Positions 17,156 to 27,242 of a stretch of DNA of 64,000 nucleotides are shown here, piece by piece. Source of the DNA: Rhizobium terrae (GTDB lineage Bacteria; Pseudomonadota; Alphaproteobacteria; Rhizobiales; Rhizobiaceae); NCBI RefSeq assembly GCF_003425685.1, contig NZ_QJKM01000003.1:372001-436000 (forward strand), written 5' to 3'. The stretch's first letter is position 1. Every line of letters starts with the position of its first letter. Made by a program: the position numbers and the translations under genes. Under the pieces are notes generated by a model. That model saw only the letters and a program-made list of their open reading frames with translations. It ran no database searches and was not told the origin of the DNA.

Positions 17156-18988
17156 TCACCCTGCGCGGACGGCATCCAGCAGGCGAAACTGAATGCGGCG
17201 ATTGCCCTGCCAGTGGTCGGCACTCAGGCAGCCGGCCGCATGGATCTGGGCCCCGCGGGAATTAAGCAGCATGCTTCCGAGCGGTGTCTCCGCGGCACGA
17301 AAGGCGATTCCCTCCAGCTTCGAGCCGTCGGTCGCTTCCAGCGTCACCTTGATATGCGCCGTACCGACCAGCCGGGCATCCCTGAGGCGATGGGCCGGGA
17401 TCGCGAAGACCGGCTGGGCGTGGCCGGAACCATAAGGGCCGGCCTGCTCCAACATGTCGAAAAGTTCCAGCGTGGCACCGGACGCCGACAGCGCGCCGTC
17501 GATCTTCAGCACGTGATTGGCGACCAGCGCGGGCACGCCCTCGCGCGCCTTTTCCTCGAAAAAGGCCCGCAGGCGGCCGAGATTGGCGCGCTCGACGGTA
17601 AGGCCTGCAGCCATGGCGTGACCGCCGCCCTTGACCAGCAGGCCGGCGTCGACGGCCTCCCGCACCATGCGCCCCATGTCGAAACCATTGATCGAGCGGC
17701 CGGAGCCCGTGCCTTTGCCGGAGGGATCGAAGGAGATCGCGAAGGCCGGGCGCTTGAATTTTTCCTTCAGCCGCGCGGCGATCAGCCCGACAATGCCGGG
17801 ATGCCAGCTGTCGCGGGCGGTGATGAGCACGTTGGCGCCCTCGCCCGTTCCGTATTCGGCCAGCACCTCCGCCTCGGCCTCGGCGAGCATGGCCGCTTCC
17901 ATGGCTTGACGCTCGCGGTTGAGGTCATCGAGCCGCCCGGCGATCTCTTCCGCCTCGATCGCATCGTCGATCGTCAGCAGCCGGCTGCCGAGCGCCGCAT
18001 CGCCGATGCGCCCGCCGGCATTGATACGCGGGCCGATCAGGAAGCCGAAATGATAAGGCGTCACCGGTCCGCCGAGGCCCGCCTTGCGGAAGAGCGCGGC
18101 AAGCCCGGCATTGCCCATATGCCGCGCCGCAATCAGCCCCTTGACCACATAGGCGCGGTTGAGGCCCTTGAGGGGTACCACGTCGCATACCGTCGCCAGG
18201 GCCACGATATCGAGCCATGCCAGCAGGTCGAGTGACCTTGCACGTCTATCGCCACGTTCGCGCAGGAGCCTGGCAGCGGCGACGAGAACCATGAAGACGA
18301 CGCCGGCGGCGCAGAGATGACCCTGGCCGGAAAGATCGTCCTCGCGATTCGGGTTGACCAGCGCCAGGCAGGGCGGCAATTCGCGGCCGAGCTGGTGATG
18401 GTCGATGACGACGACGTCACAGCCCTCCTCGCGGGCGGCAGCGAGCGCATCGTGGCTGGTGGAACCGCAGTCGACGGTAACGATGAGGCGCGCTCCATTG
18501 GCGATGAGCTGCCGGATGGCGGCGGGATTGGGTCCGTAACCCTCGAAAATGCGATCCGGAATATAAATCTCGGCCTCGACGCCGAAATGCCGGAGGAAGC
18601 GGTAAAGAAGCGCCGAAGACGAGGCGCCGTCGACGTCGTAGTCGCCGAAGATCGCGACCTTCTCGCGCCGTTCGATCGAAAGCGCCAGCCGGTTCACGGC
18701 CTTCTCGCAATCGGTCAGCGTATAGGGATCCGGCATCAGCGAGCGGATCGTCGGGTCGAGGAACGCCGTCGCATCCTCGAGCGATATGCCCCGTCCGGCC
18801 AGAACCCGGGCGACGAGATCGGGTATGCCGTGAACCTGGGCAATCGCCAGAGCGCGGTTCTGCGCCGCCTGGTCGAGCCGCGACACCCAACGCTGATCGC
18901 CGGCCGAGCGTTCAACATTCAGGAATGCGCGCGGGACGGGATCAACCGCTTCCGCCGCCGAGGAAATCGCGGAGATAAATCTGGTCAT
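17156..18988 (-). CDS. recJ: Single-stranded-DNA-specific exonuclease RecJ
   Basis: The 610-residue 5'-3' exonuclease acts in recombination and repair. The DHH phosphoesterase motifs are present: IFGDYDVDGASS (about residues 93-104), ARLIVTVDCGS, VVVIDHHQLG (about 185-194), and GPRINAGGRIGDA in the DHHA1-connecting part. The DHHA1 domain contains VKGGGHAMAAGLTV, and the C-terminal OB region ends CLSADHWQGNRRIQFRLLDA. It is full length, with an N-terminal extension of about 25 residues. It faces the tRNA-Glu genes. Confidence 0.95.
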   Translation of the reverse strand: MTRFISAISSAAEAVDPVPRAFLNVERSAGDQRWVSRLDQAAQNRALAIAQVHGIPDLVARVLAGRGISLEDATAFLDPTIRSLMPDPYTLTDCEKAVNRLALSIERREKVAIFGDYDVDGASSSALLYRFLRHFGVEAEIYIPDRIFEGYGPNPAAIRQLIANGARLIVTVDCGSTSHDALAAAREEGCDVVVIDHHQLGRELPPCLALVNPNREDDLSGQGHLCAAGVVFMVLVAAARLLRERGDRRARSLDLLAWLDIVALATVCDVVPLKGLNRAYVVKGLIAARHMGNAGLAALFRKAGLGGPVTPYHFGFLIGPRINAGGRIGDAALGSRLLTIDDAIEAEEIAGRLDDLNRERQAMEAAMLAEAEAEVLAEYGTGEGANVLITARDSWHPGIVGLIAARLKEKFKRPAFAISFDPSGKGTGSGRSINGFDMGRMVREAVDAGLLVKGGGHAMAAGLTVERANLGRLRAFFEEKAREGVPALVANHVLKIDGALSASGATLELFDMLEQAGPYGSGHAQPVFAIPAHRLRDARLVGTAHIKVTLEATDGSKLEGIAFRAAETPLGSMLLNSRGAQIHAAGCLSADHWQGNRRIQFRLLDAVRAG

Positions 18989-19087
18989 CGCCCGCTTTTA
19001 GCGCATTCGAATCGAAAGCGGAATCGGTTTGACGGGACGGCATTCGTTTTGAGGGTTTGGCGCAACGCCCCGATATGGCCGGTGATC

Positions 19088-19306
19088 TCAGAAGAGAGAC
19101 CAGACGGCCGCCGAACTGCTGACGCCCGCGAAGGCTGCAAAGAGAACGAGCATGAAGGACCAGTTTCGCCGCCCTTCGAAATCGTCGCCGCTGTCCTGGT
19201 CGTTAGCGTGGACCAAATGCAAACGCGACGAATCAGACGACGACTTGCGAACCGCTCCGCCGATCTCAAGCCGGTAAGGCTTTTTCCCTGTATTCATGGT
19301 GATCAC
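19088..19306 (-). CDS. Small single-pass membrane protein
   Basis: A protein of about 72 residues with a polar N-terminus (MNTGKKPYRLEIGGAVRKSS) and a hydrophobic C-terminal segment (WSFMLVLFAAFAGVSSSAAV). I choose GTG at 19306 because GGGGAGG lies 7 bases upstream; the ATG three codons later has poor spacing. It lies between recJ and hom on the same strand. No family is recognised. Confidence 0.55.
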   Translation of the reverse strand: MITMNTGKKPYRLEIGGAVRKSSSDSSRLHLVHANDQDSGDDFEGRRNWSFMLVLFAAFAGVSSSAAVWSLF

Positions 19307-19428
19307 GCAAGCGCCTCCCCGCGATGGTGACATGAAGGCAATGTAGGGCGGAGCGGACGCGCGGGCTAGTCACTAATTCTTCATCATGTCTTTTTTTATA
19401 ACGGTTCTCGCTAGGCATGCCTCAAAAT

Positions 19429-19455
19429 GGAAAGCCGGCGAAACGCCGGCTTTCC
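19429..19455 (-). terminator. Hairpin terminator after hom
   Basis: A perfect 12-bp stem (GGAAAGCCGGCG with CGCCGGCTTTCC) with a 3-base loop lies 21 bases beyond the hom stop. On the minus strand it is followed by ATTTTG, a weak T-run. Confidence 0.7.
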
Positions 19456-19476
19456 ATTTTCAAAATAGGCTATTTT

Positions 19477-20796
19477 TTAGAATGCTTTAGGACGTTCTAT
19501 ACGGATCACTTGCGGCTCACCGACCAGATAGCTCTCCGTCTTGATGGAATCGACGGCCCTGCGGACAGAATCCTCGGTGGTCGCGTGGGTGACGAGGATG
19601 ATGGTCTTCGGCGTGTCACGGCCGTCAGGCTTGGCGCGCTGCACAATCGATTCGAGCGAGATGGCGTTCTCAGCCATGTGCGCCGCGATGCTCGCGAACA
19701 CGCCGGCGCGGTCGGCAACCGCCAGGCGGATAAAATAACCGCCCTCATGGCTCCGCATCTGGGCGCGCTTGTAAGGCGCGAGCGCCGCGGCCGGCGTGCC
19801 GAGCACCGGCACGCGCTGGGCGCCCGGCTGGCTCTTGGCGATATCGGCGATATCGCCAAGCACGGCGGAGGCGGTCGCATTGCCGCCGGCGCCGGGGCCG
19901 ACCATCAGCAATTCGCCGAGAATGTCGGATTCGATCGCCACCGCATTGGTGACGCCGTCGACCTGGGCGATGACCGTATCATAGGGCACCATGGTGGGAT
20001 GGACGCGCTGCTCTATGCCGCTGTCGGTCTGCTGCGCGACGCCGAGCAGCTTGATGCGGTAGCCGAGGTCGGCGGCCGCATGAATATCCTCGATCGAGAT
20101 ATTGGTGATGCCCTCGAGATAGATCTCGTCCGCCGCGATCTCGGTGCCGAAGGCGAGCGTCGTCAGGATGGCGAGCTTGTGGGCGGTATCGTTGCCCTCA
20201 ATGTCGAAGGCGGGGTCGGCTTCGGCATAACCCAGGCGTTGCGCTTCCTTGAGGCAATCGGCAAAGGAGAGGCCCTCCTTCTCCATCCGGGTCAGGATGT
20301 AGTTGCAGGTGCCGTTCATGATGCCGTAGACGCGCGAAACCGTGTTACCGGTCAGGGACTCGCGGAGCGCCTTGATGACCGGGATGCCGCCGGCGACCGC
20401 CGCCTCGAAATTGAGGAGCGCGCCCTTTTCCTCTGCGATCCTCGCGAGCTCGACGCCGGAGGCGGCCAGCAGCGCCTTGTTGGCAGTCACCACATGGAGA
20501 CCCCGCTCAAGCGCAGCGCGCACGGAATTGGCGGCAGCGCCTTCGGCTCCGCCCATCAGCTCGACGAAGACGTCGATATCGGCTTCTGCGGCAAGCTTTT
20601 CCGGTGTATCAAACCACGTCATGCCGGAAATATCGATGCCCCGGTCGCGGGTCCTGTCGCGGGCGGTGACCGCCGTGATCTCGATCGCACGGCCGCACGT
20701 CGTGGCCAGTTCATTCGCGCGGTTCTGGATGATCCGGACGAGCGAGGCACCCACGGTGCCAAGCCCCGCAATGCCGACCTTGAGGGCATCTGCCAT
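19477..20796 (-). CDS. hom: Homoserine dehydrogenase
   Basis: The 439-residue enzyme reduces aspartate semialdehyde to homoserine, the branch to Met and Thr. The NAD(P) fold is VGIAGLGTVGASLVR at the N-terminus, TANKALLAASG supplies the catalytic Lys, and NYILTRMEKEG and EADPAFDIEGNDTAHKLAIL are core signatures. A C-terminal ACT domain (about residues 350-430, YFIRLAVADRAGVFASIA) points to feedback control, usually by threonine. The start at 20796 is preferred over an in-frame start 16 codons earlier that adds a Pro/Gly stretch unlike the family. Confidence 0.95.
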   Translation of the reverse strand: MADALKVGIAGLGTVGASLVRIIQNRANELATTCGRAIEITAVTARDRTRDRGIDISGMTWFDTPEKLAAEADIDVFVELMGGAEGAAANSVRAALERGLHVVTANKALLAASGVELARIAEEKGALLNFEAAVAGGIPVIKALRESLTGNTVSRVYGIMNGTCNYILTRMEKEGLSFADCLKEAQRLGYAEADPAFDIEGNDTAHKLAILTTLAFGTEIAADEIYLEGITNISIEDIHAAADLGYRIKLLGVAQQTDSGIEQRVHPTMVPYDTVIAQVDGVTNAVAIESDILGELLMVGPGAGGNATASAVLGDIADIAKSQPGAQRVPVLGTPAAALAPYKRAQMRSHEGGYFIRLAVADRAGVFASIAAHMAENAISLESIVQRAKPDGRDTPKTIILVTHATTEDSVRRAVDSIKTESYLVGEPQVIRIERPKAF

Positions 20797-20862
20797 GGCT
20801 ATTCTTCCTGATTGCTTGGGAGGTGGTGGCCCGGGACAGGCCACCGGAATGCTTGGTCTGCG

Positions 20863-22080
20863 TCAGCGACGCGTGTTCAGCGAGATCACGTTGTGCATCG
20901 TCTCGTCCGCCGTCGATAAGAACTTCTTGATGTTACGGGCTGCCTGGCGGATGCGATGCTCGTTTTCGACCAGTGCGAGGCGGACGTAATCGTCGCCCAT
21001 TTCGCCGAAGCCGATGCCCGGTGCGACCGCCACGTCGGCCTTTTCGACGAGAAGCTTGGAGAATTCCAGCGAACCGAGATGACGGAACTTTTCCGGGATC
21101 TTCGCCCAGGCGAACATGGTGGCTGCCGGCGGCGGCACGTCAAAGCCCGCCTTGCCGAAGCTGTCGACCATGACGTCGCGGCGGCGCTTGTAGACGTTGC
21201 GGACTTCGGCGATGTCGGAACCGTCGCCGTTCAGCGCATGGGTGGCCGCAACCTGGATCGGCGTGAAGGCGCCGTAATCCAGATAGGACTTCACGCGCGT
21301 CAACGCCGAGATCAGCCGTTCGTTGCCGACCGCAAAGCCCATGCGCCAGCCGGGCATGGAGAAGGTCTTCGACATGGACGTGAACTCGACGGTCACGTCG
21401 ATCGCGCCCGGCACCTGCAGCACGGACGGCGGCGGTTCGCCATCGAAGTAGATTTCCGAATAGGCAAGGTCGGAAAGCACGATGATGTCATGCTTCTTCG
21501 CAAACGCGATGACGTCTTTGTAGAAGTCGAGCGATGCGACGAAGGCCGTCGGGTTGGACGGGTAATTGAGGATCAGCGCCAGCGGCTTCGGGATCGAGTG
21601 CTTTACGGCGCGCTCCAGCGGCGGAAAGAAGGTCTCGTCCGGCTCGACCGATAGCGAACGGATCACGCCGCCGGCCATCAGGAAGCCGAAGGCATGGATC
21701 GGATAGGTTGGATTGGGGCAAAGGATCACGTCGCCCGGCGCGGTGATCGCCTGGGCCATGTTGGCGAAGCCTTCCTTCGAACCCAGCGTCGCGACGACCT
21801 GGGTGTCGGGATTGAGCTTCACGCCGAAACGGCGCGCGTAATAGGCGGCCTGAGCGCGGCGCAGGCCCGGAATGCCCTTGGAGGACGAATAACGATGCGT
21901 GCGCGGGTCCTGAACCACTTCGCAAAGCTTGTCGACGATCGCCTTCGGGGTTGGTAGGTCCGGGTTGCCCATGCCGAGATCGATAATGTCCGCGCCACCC
22001 GCTCGCGCGCTCGCTTTCAAACGGTTGACCTGTTCGAAAACGTAGGGCGGCAGTCGCCGGACTTTATGAAACTCTTCCAT
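20863..22080 (-). CDS. PLP-dependent aminotransferase (AlaC-like)
   Basis: A 405-residue class I/II aminotransferase. Visible motifs are IIDLGMGNPDLPTP, the substrate/PLP segment ALILNYPSNPTA, LSDLAYSEIYFDG, and the PLP lysine in TSMSKTFSMPGWRMGFA. This resembles glutamate-pyruvate aminotransferase AlaC and LL-diaminopimelate aminotransferase-like proteins; the substrate is not certain. It lies directly upstream of hom (66 bases), a conserved rhizobial pair suggesting an amino-acid biosynthesis operon. Confidence 0.9.
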   Translation of the reverse strand: MEEFHKVRRLPPYVFEQVNRLKASARAGGADIIDLGMGNPDLPTPKAIVDKLCEVVQDPRTHRYSSSKGIPGLRRAQAAYYARRFGVKLNPDTQVVATLGSKEGFANMAQAITAPGDVILCPNPTYPIHAFGFLMAGGVIRSLSVEPDETFFPPLERAVKHSIPKPLALILNYPSNPTAFVASLDFYKDVIAFAKKHDIIVLSDLAYSEIYFDGEPPPSVLQVPGAIDVTVEFTSMSKTFSMPGWRMGFAVGNERLISALTRVKSYLDYGAFTPIQVAATHALNGDGSDIAEVRNVYKRRRDVMVDSFGKAGFDVPPPAATMFAWAKIPEKFRHLGSLEFSKLLVEKADVAVAPGIGFGEMGDDYVRLALVENEHRIRQAARNIKKFLSTADETMHNVISLNTRR

Positions 22081-22222
22081 AGCTCCCTCGGGCTCTCCTC
22101 AATGATAGATGCAAAACAGGCTCATCGCCCTGCTTCGTGGCGCATCTTAGGCGATTTGTGCTTTGCGGCCAAACGGGCCGAAACGCAAGCGCTATTTGGC
22201 CTGTTCCATGCGGCCGAAGCGG

Positions 22223-22627
22223 CTATCGCGCGATGTCGGCCAAAGCGTCCTTGCCATGCTCTGCGGCAAGCTTGCGGTATTCGGCAACACGACGCTTGTA
22301 CTCGGCTTCCGAGATCGAACCGGAGCGGCGCGCGCGGGCGAGCGCGGCCAACCGCGGCTCGGCCTTGTGGTAGTCTTCGTCCTCGATCTGCTCGGCGGCA
22401 GCCTTCAGCGTCGGATCGAAGGTCGGATAGGTGCCGGTCTTCCTGATCGCCAGCGGACCGGGCGGCGGAGCCGACGCGGTCTGGGAGATCACGGCCGGCG
22501 GCGCGGTGTTCGGAATGCCGTCGTCGAGCGCAAAGCTCTGGCTGTTGCAGCTGGCGAGCAAAACGGGCAATGCCGCGAGACCGATGAATAGCGGTAACCT
22601 GCCGATCCGATGCCTGATATTTTCCAT
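22223..22627 (-). CDS. Lipoprotein with C-terminal SHOCT-like segment
   Basis: A 134-residue putative lipoprotein. The signal is MENIRHRIGRLPLFIGLAAL followed by the lipobox LLASC. The C-terminal stretch ALARARRSGSISEAEYKRRV resembles the SHOCT oligomerisation motif (short helix, Gly, acidic turn, Tyr/Phe helix). An upstream in-frame ATG at 22663 is possible but would place 12 polar residues before the signal. It is divergent from phaC. Confidence 0.65.
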   Translation of the reverse strand: MENIRHRIGRLPLFIGLAALPVLLASCNSQSFALDDGIPNTAPPAVISQTASAPPPGPLAIRKTGTYPTFDPTLKAAAEQIEDEDYHKAEPRLAALARARRSGSISEAEYKRRVAEYRKLAAEHGKDALADIAR

Positions 22628-22749
22628 GTCCGTCGCCCAATTCTCGCCATCGGACACATTCATCCGAAAGCTTCGATCGCTGGCACTTGTATTCGCTTTC
22701 GGGCACAATGTACAAACGAAAACAAACGACAATTAACGGGAGACCGCGC

Positions 22750-24597
22750 GTGTCGGAAAAGACCGGAGACAAGGGTGAAACGGGCCACGAATTTCCGGGC
22801 TTCGATCCCAAGTCCGTCGAGGCCTATATGGTCAAGGATCCGCAGGCGCTGACCATGAATTTCGCCCGCGCGCTCGAAAATCTCGGCAAGGCGGCATCGG
22901 AATGGCTCGGTCCCCGCGAGCGCGGCGAGATCGACGATACCGCCGTCAATCCGCTGACCGATCTCGTGAAGACGCTTTCCCAGGTGACGGAATACTGGAT
23001 CGCCGATCCGAAGCGAACGCTCGATGCGCAGATGCTGCTCTTCTCCAGCTATATGGGCATCTGGACGCGAACGCTGCACCAGTTCTCCGGACAGCCCGTC
23101 GGGCCCGAGCCGGAAACGCTGCCGAAGGACAAGCGATTCTCCGACGAGGACTGGGTCAAGAACCCGTTCTTCGCCTTTCTGAGACAAGTCTATCTGGTCA
23201 CGGCGTCGTGGGCGGAGAAGCTGGTCAACGAGGCCGAGGGGCTGGACGACCATACGCGGCACAAGGCCGCTTTTTACGTGAAGCAGATCACGGCCGCCCT
23301 TTCGCCGGCCAATTTCGCGATCACCAATCCGGAAGTCTATCGCGAGACGGTGGCGACTAATGGCGCGAATTTCGTCGCCGGCATGAAGATGCTGGCGGAG
23401 GACATCGCCGCCGGCCGTGGCGAGCTCAGGATGCGGCAGACGGACGCCGCCAAGTTCGCGATCGGCCTCAACATGGCACTGACGCCCGGCAAGGTGATCG
23501 CGCAAAGCGAGGTCTGCGAGGTCATCCAGTACGAACCCGCAACGGAAACGGTGCTGAAGCGCCCTCTCCTCATCTGCCCGCCCTGGATCAACAAGTTCTA
23601 CATCCTTGATTTGAACCCGCAGAAAAGCTTCATCAAATGGTGCGTCGACCAGGGCCACACGGTCTTCGTCATTTCCTGGGTCAACCCGGACGAGCGGCAC
23701 GCCAAGAAGGACTGGGAAGCCTATATGCGCGAGGGGATCGACTTTGCGCTGGACACGGTCGAAAAGGCGACCGGTGAGAAAAAGGTCAACGCCATCGGCT
23801 ACTGCGTGGGCGGCACGCTGCTTGCGGCAACGCTTGCCTACCACGCCCAGCAGAGGAACAGCCGGATCGCATCGGCCACCTTCCTGACGACGCAGGTGGA
23901 TTTCACCCATGCGGGCGATCTCAAGGTCTTCGTCGACGAAGAGCAGCTCGCGGCGATCGAGAAGCAGATGAACTCCGTCGGTTATCTCGACGGATCCAAG
24001 ATGGCGACCGCCTTCAACATGCTGCGGGCCTCGGAGCTCATCTGGCCCTATGTCGTCAGCAACTATCTCAAGGGCAAGGAACCGATGCCCTTCGATCTGC
24101 TCTACTGGAATTCCGATTCGACGCGCATGGCGGCGGCGAACCACGCCTATTATCTGCGCAACTGCTATCTCAACAACACGCTGAGCAAGGGCGAGATGAA
24201 GCTCGGCGACAGGGTCGTCTCGCTGAAGGACATCAAGATCCCGATCTACAATCTTGCGACCCGCGAGGACCATATCGCACCGCCGAAATCCGTCTTCCTC
24301 GGCTCATCGATGTTCGGAGGACCGGTGGATTTCGTCGTCACCGGCTCGGGACATATCGCCGGCGTCGTCAACCCTCCCGACAAGCAGAAATATCAGTACT
24401 GGACCGGCGGCAAGGCCAAGGGGACCTACGAGGGCTGGATGGAGAAGGCCGAAGAGACCAAAGGCTCCTGGTGGCCGCACTGGCATGCTTGGATCGAGGC
24501 AAAGGACGATACCCGCGTGCCGGCCCGCAAGCCCGGCGGCTCGGCATTGAACGCGATTGCCGACGCGCCCGGTACCTACGTGCTCGAACGCGTCTAG
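22750..24597 (+). CDS. phaC: Class I poly(R)-hydroxyalkanoic acid synthase
   Basis: This enzyme polymerises (R)-3-hydroxyacyl-CoA into polyhydroxyalkanoate at the granule surface. The N-terminal PhaC domain is followed by the alpha/beta core. The lipase-like box [15 protein letters not shown] contains the catalytic Cys; the Asp is in [12 protein letters not shown] and the His in [16 protein letters not shown] choose GTG at 22750 (615 residues) because GGGAG lies about 7 bases upstream; starts at 22708 or 22687 are possible and would add 14 or 21 residues. The phasin at the left end of the window is a likely partner. Confidence 0.93.
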   Translation: MSEKTGDKGETGHEFPGFDPKSVEAYMVKDPQALTMNFARALENLGKAASEWLGPRERGEIDDTAVNPLTDLVKTLSQVTEYWIADPKRTLDAQMLLFSSYMGIWTRTLHQFSGQPVGPEPETLPKDKRFSDEDWVKNPFFAFLRQVYLVTASWAEKLVNEAEGLDDHTRHKAAFYVKQITAALSPANFAITNPEVYRETVATNGANFVAGMKMLAEDIAAGRGELRMRQTDAAKFAIGLNMALTPGKVIAQSEVCEVIQYEPATETVLKRPLLICPPWINKFYILDLNPQKSFIKWCVDQGHTVFVISWVNPDERHAKKDWEAYMREGIDFALDTVEKATGEKKVNAIGYCVGGTLLAATLAYHAQQRNSRIASATFLTTQVDFTHAGDLKVFVDEEQLAAIEKQMNSVGYLDGSKMATAFNMLRASELIWPYVVSNYLKGKEPMPFDLLYWNSDSTRMAAANHAYYLRNCYLNNTLSKGEMKLGDRVVSLKDIKIPIYNLATREDHIAPPKSVFLGSSMFGGPVDFVVTGSGHIAGVVNPPDKQKYQYWTGGKAKGTYEGWMEKAEETKGSWWPHWHAWIEAKDDTRVPARKPGGSALNAIADAPGTYVLERV

Positions 24598-24610
24598 CTT
24601 TCCCGACCCG

Positions 24611-25315
24611 ATGCGTTTCGATCCGCCGCTCGTCTCCGCGACCCTGGTGCAGCGCTACAAACGCTTCCTGTTCGATGCCGTGCTCGAAGACGGCAGCCCG
24701 TTCACCGGGTCTTGCCCGAATACCGGCTCGATGCGTGGGCTGACCGCGCCGGGCTCGAAGATCTGGGTATCGGAGCACGACAGCCAGACCCGCAAATACC
24801 GCCACATGTTCGAGATGATCGAGGTCGGCGACGAGACGGTCGGCATCAATACGGGTCTTCCGAACCGGCTTGCCGAAGAAGCCATTCACGCCGGGCTGAT
24901 CCCGAGCCTTTCCGCCTACAAGACGATCCTGCGCGAACAGCGCTACGGCCGCAATTCCCGCATCGATTTCCTGCTTTCGGGCGAAGATCTGCCGAACGCC
25001 TATGTGGAAGTGAAGAACGTCCATTTCAGCCGGACGCCCGGCCTGGCGGAGTTTCCGGATACGGCGACGAAGCGCGGCGCCAAGCACCTGGAGGAGTTGG
25101 GCGACATGGCCGAGGCCGGTCACCGGGCGGTGATGCTCTACCTGATCCAGCGGCACGACTGCGACCGCTTCTCGATCTGCGCCGATCTCGATCCGCTTTA
25201 TGCCATCGCCTTCGAGCGCGCCCGAAAACGCGGCGTCGAAGCCTATGCCATCCGCTGCCGCGTTTCCCCGCAGGAGATCGTGCCGTCGGGACTCGTCCCG
25301 GTGACCGACCTTTGA
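24611..25315 (+). CDS. sfsA: SfsA family DNA/RNA nuclease-like protein
   Basis: A 234-residue SfsA homologue. It shows the family order: an N-terminal OB-like part with [14 protein letters not shown] and [16 protein letters not shown], then the PDDEXK-like core [20 protein letters not shown] with Asp and Glu-x-Lys, and [20 protein letters not shown]. coli SfsA was named for sugar fermentation stimulation; its molecular role is unsettled. It begins 13 bases after phaC and precedes map, a common rhizobial arrangement. Confidence 0.93.
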   Translation: MRFDPPLVSATLVQRYKRFLFDAVLEDGSPFTGSCPNTGSMRGLTAPGSKIWVSEHDSQTRKYRHMFEMIEVGDETVGINTGLPNRLAEEAIHAGLIPSLSAYKTILREQRYGRNSRIDFLLSGEDLPNAYVEVKNVHFSRTPGLAEFPDTATKRGAKHLEELGDMAEAGHRAVMLYLIQRHDCDRFSICADLDPLYAIAFERARKRGVEAYAIRCRVSPQEIVPSGLVPVTDL

Positions 25316-25534
25316 CCGAACACGCTAGGGCGGCGTCGCCTTCCTGATCTTCGCCTTGATGGTCGGCTGCTCGACGGCGGCGGCGCTCGTCATGGCGCTC
25401 GTCCGCCTGCCGAGATCTGTTGTTCAATAGGAAGGACCGGCGGGATTGCCGCAAAATCCCCGCTCGCGCCGCAAAGCCGATGGACGAACAGGCCCTGCCT
25501 GTTTTATGAACGGATAAAGTGTGAGAAGAAAACC

Positions 25535-26371
25535 ATGGTCAACTATATCGAGGCGGTCTCCGCCCCCTTGAAGAATACGGGCGCGATCCGGCTCTATACG
25601 GCGGAGGATTTCGCAGGCATGCGCAAGGCCTGCCTGCTGACCGCGCGCTGCCTCGACGAGCTGGCGGCGATCATCCAGCCCGGTATTACGACCAGCGCCA
25701 TCGATCGCTTCGTTTTCGAGTTCGGCATGGATCACGGCGCGCTCCCCGCGACGCTGAACTATCGCGGCTACAAATATTCCGTCTGCACCTCGATCAACCA
25801 CGTCGTCTGTCACGGCATGCCGGACGACAAGCCGCTGCGCGACGGCGACATCGTCAATATCGACGTCACCTATATCCTCGACGGCTGGCACGGGGATTCG
25901 AGCCGCATGTATCCGGTCGGGCAGATCAAGCGCGCCGCCGAGCGGCTCCTGGAAGTCACGTACGAGTGCCTGCTGCGCGGCATCGCCGCCGTGAAACCCG
26001 GCGCCCGCACCGGCGCGATCGGCGAAGCGATCCAGACCTATGCGGAAGCAGAGCGATGCTCGGTGGTACGCGACTTCTGCGGCCACGGCGTCGGCCGGCT
26101 GTTCCACGATTCCCCGAACATTCTGCATTACGGCCGCTCGGACGAAGGCCCGGAGATGAAGGAAGGCATGATCTTCACCATCGAGCCGATGATCAATCTC
26201 GGCAAGCCGCATGTGAAGGTGCTGTCCGACGGCTGGACGGCGGTCACCCGCGACCGCTCGCTCTCGGCGCAATACGAACATGCCGTCGGCGTCACCGCAA
26301 CGGGCTGCGAGGTCTTCACGCTCTCGCCCGGCGGCCTCGACCGGCCCGGCCTGCCGCCGCTCTCGAGGTAA
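25535..26371 (+). CDS. map: Type I methionine aminopeptidase
   Basis: The 278-residue metalloenzyme removes initiator Met. Metal ligands are seen in order: Asp in [20 protein letters not shown] (two Asp), His in [12 protein letters not shown], Glu in [10 protein letters not shown], and the final Glu in [10 protein letters not shown]. The N-terminal extension before [13 protein letters not shown] is about 20 residues. It is followed after one base by radC, the common map-radC arrangement. The 219-base gap before it holds only a 34-codon hydrophobic frame, not annotated. Confidence 0.95.
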   Translation: MVNYIEAVSAPLKNTGAIRLYTAEDFAGMRKACLLTARCLDELAAIIQPGITTSAIDRFVFEFGMDHGALPATLNYRGYKYSVCTSINHVVCHGMPDDKPLRDGDIVNIDVTYILDGWHGDSSRMYPVGQIKRAAERLLEVTYECLLRGIAAVKPGARTGAIGEAIQTYAEAERCSVVRDFCGHGVGRLFHDSPNILHYGRSDEGPEMKEGMIFTIEPMINLGKPHVKVLSDGWTAVTRDRSLSAQYEHAVGVTATGCEVFTLSPGGLDRPGLPPLSR

Positions 26372-26372
26372 C

Positions 26373-27086
26373 ATGGCGAAGCGTCCTGCCCCGCCGACGC
26401 CCAATACCCAAAACGACCAAGCCTCCCTGCTGGAGGACGAACGCGGCTTTTTTGCCGAGCAGCTCGCCAAGCCGAAGGCCATGAAAAAGACCGCCGCTCC
26501 CGCGAAGGAAGACGATGCCGCCCACTATCGCGGCCATCGCGACCGAGTCCGCGCCAAATACCGCGAACATGGTGATACGGCCTTCGCGGATTACGAAATT
26601 CTCGAAATGCTGCTCTTCCGCTCCATTCCCCAGCGGGACACCAAGCCGCTCGCCAAAGTCTTGCTTGAACGTTTCGGGACGCTGGCCGGTGTCTTCGGCG
26701 CGCCGATCGCCCTCCTGCAGGAGGTCAAGGGCGTCGGCGAATCCGTCGCGCTCGATCTGAAGCTGGTGGCAACGGTCGGCCAGCGGATCCTCAAAAGCGA
26801 ACTGCGCAACAAACAGGTGCTTGGCTCATGGTCGTCGGTCATCGACTACCGCCATGCGGCCATGGCCTACGAATCGCGCGAACAGTTCCGCATCCTCTTC
26901 CTCGACAAGCGCAACGTGCTGATCGCCGACGAGGTGCAGGGACGCGGCACGGTCGATCACACGCCGGTCTATCCCCGCGAAGTGGTGCGGCGGGCACTCG
27001 AACTTTCGGCGACCGCCATCATCCTCGTGCACAACCACCCCACTACCCCCTCCACAATCACGCTGGATCACGCTGGATACCGCTGA
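26373..27086 (+). pseudogene. radC: RadC-family protein, 3' end truncated by the integrated element
   Basis: This is a JAMM/RadC domain protein, normally about 270 residues here, reading only 237. The N-terminal helix-hairpin-helix part ([38 protein letters not shown]) and the start of the JAMM domain ([16 protein letters not shown]) are intact. Immediately after HNHP the expected SGDPTPS continuation with the metal-binding Asp is replaced by [14 protein letters not shown] and a stop. The active site is therefore incomplete. The break coincides with the start of foreign sequence and lies about 200 bases before an integrase gene. Confidence 0.85.
27058..27077 (+). repeat. Perfect 10-bp tandem repeat near the element edge
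   Basis: TCACGCTGGA occurs twice back to back, followed by a degenerate third unit (TACCGCTGAA). It sits at the radC/element junction and may be part of the attachment site or a recombinase arm site. Confidence 0.5.
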
Positions 27087-27125
27087 ATCATCAATGGAAT
27101 AGGCGGTTTTTGCCCATTGCGTACA

Positions 27126-27156
27126 GGGGGCGGCTATGGCAAATTGGGGGCGGTTA
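27126..27156 (+). repeat. Direct repeats of GGGGGCGG(C/T)TA upstream of the integrase
   Basis: Two 11-base copies (27126-27136 and 27146-27156) start 20 bases apart, about two helical turns. A second pair, CCGATCCCAG, lies at 27177 and 27211. Such repeats between an integrase and the element end are typical of integrase or excisionase arm sites; this role is inferred. Confidence 0.5.
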
Positions 27157-27242
27157 GAGGGGTTGAAAGCGGCTTTCCGATCCCAGCAAACGATCCCCGT
27201 TTCTCCTCGACCGATCCCAGTTGCGGAACAGGAGGAAACGCT

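Noticed and set aside
18317..19330. Plus-strand frame opposite recJ
   Set aside because: RecJ motifs are complete on the other strand; this frame lacks a ribosome-binding site and domain character.
22660..24273. 537-codon minus-strand frame across phaC
   Set aside because: It is antisense to a full PHA synthase with catalytic triad; its composition (Arg, Asp, His rich) is typical of a shadow.
25329..25430. Hydrophobic 34-codon frame before map (ending LVRLPRSVVQ)
   Set aside because: It could be a remnant of a membrane protein, but it has no start with a ribosome-binding site and is too short to support.
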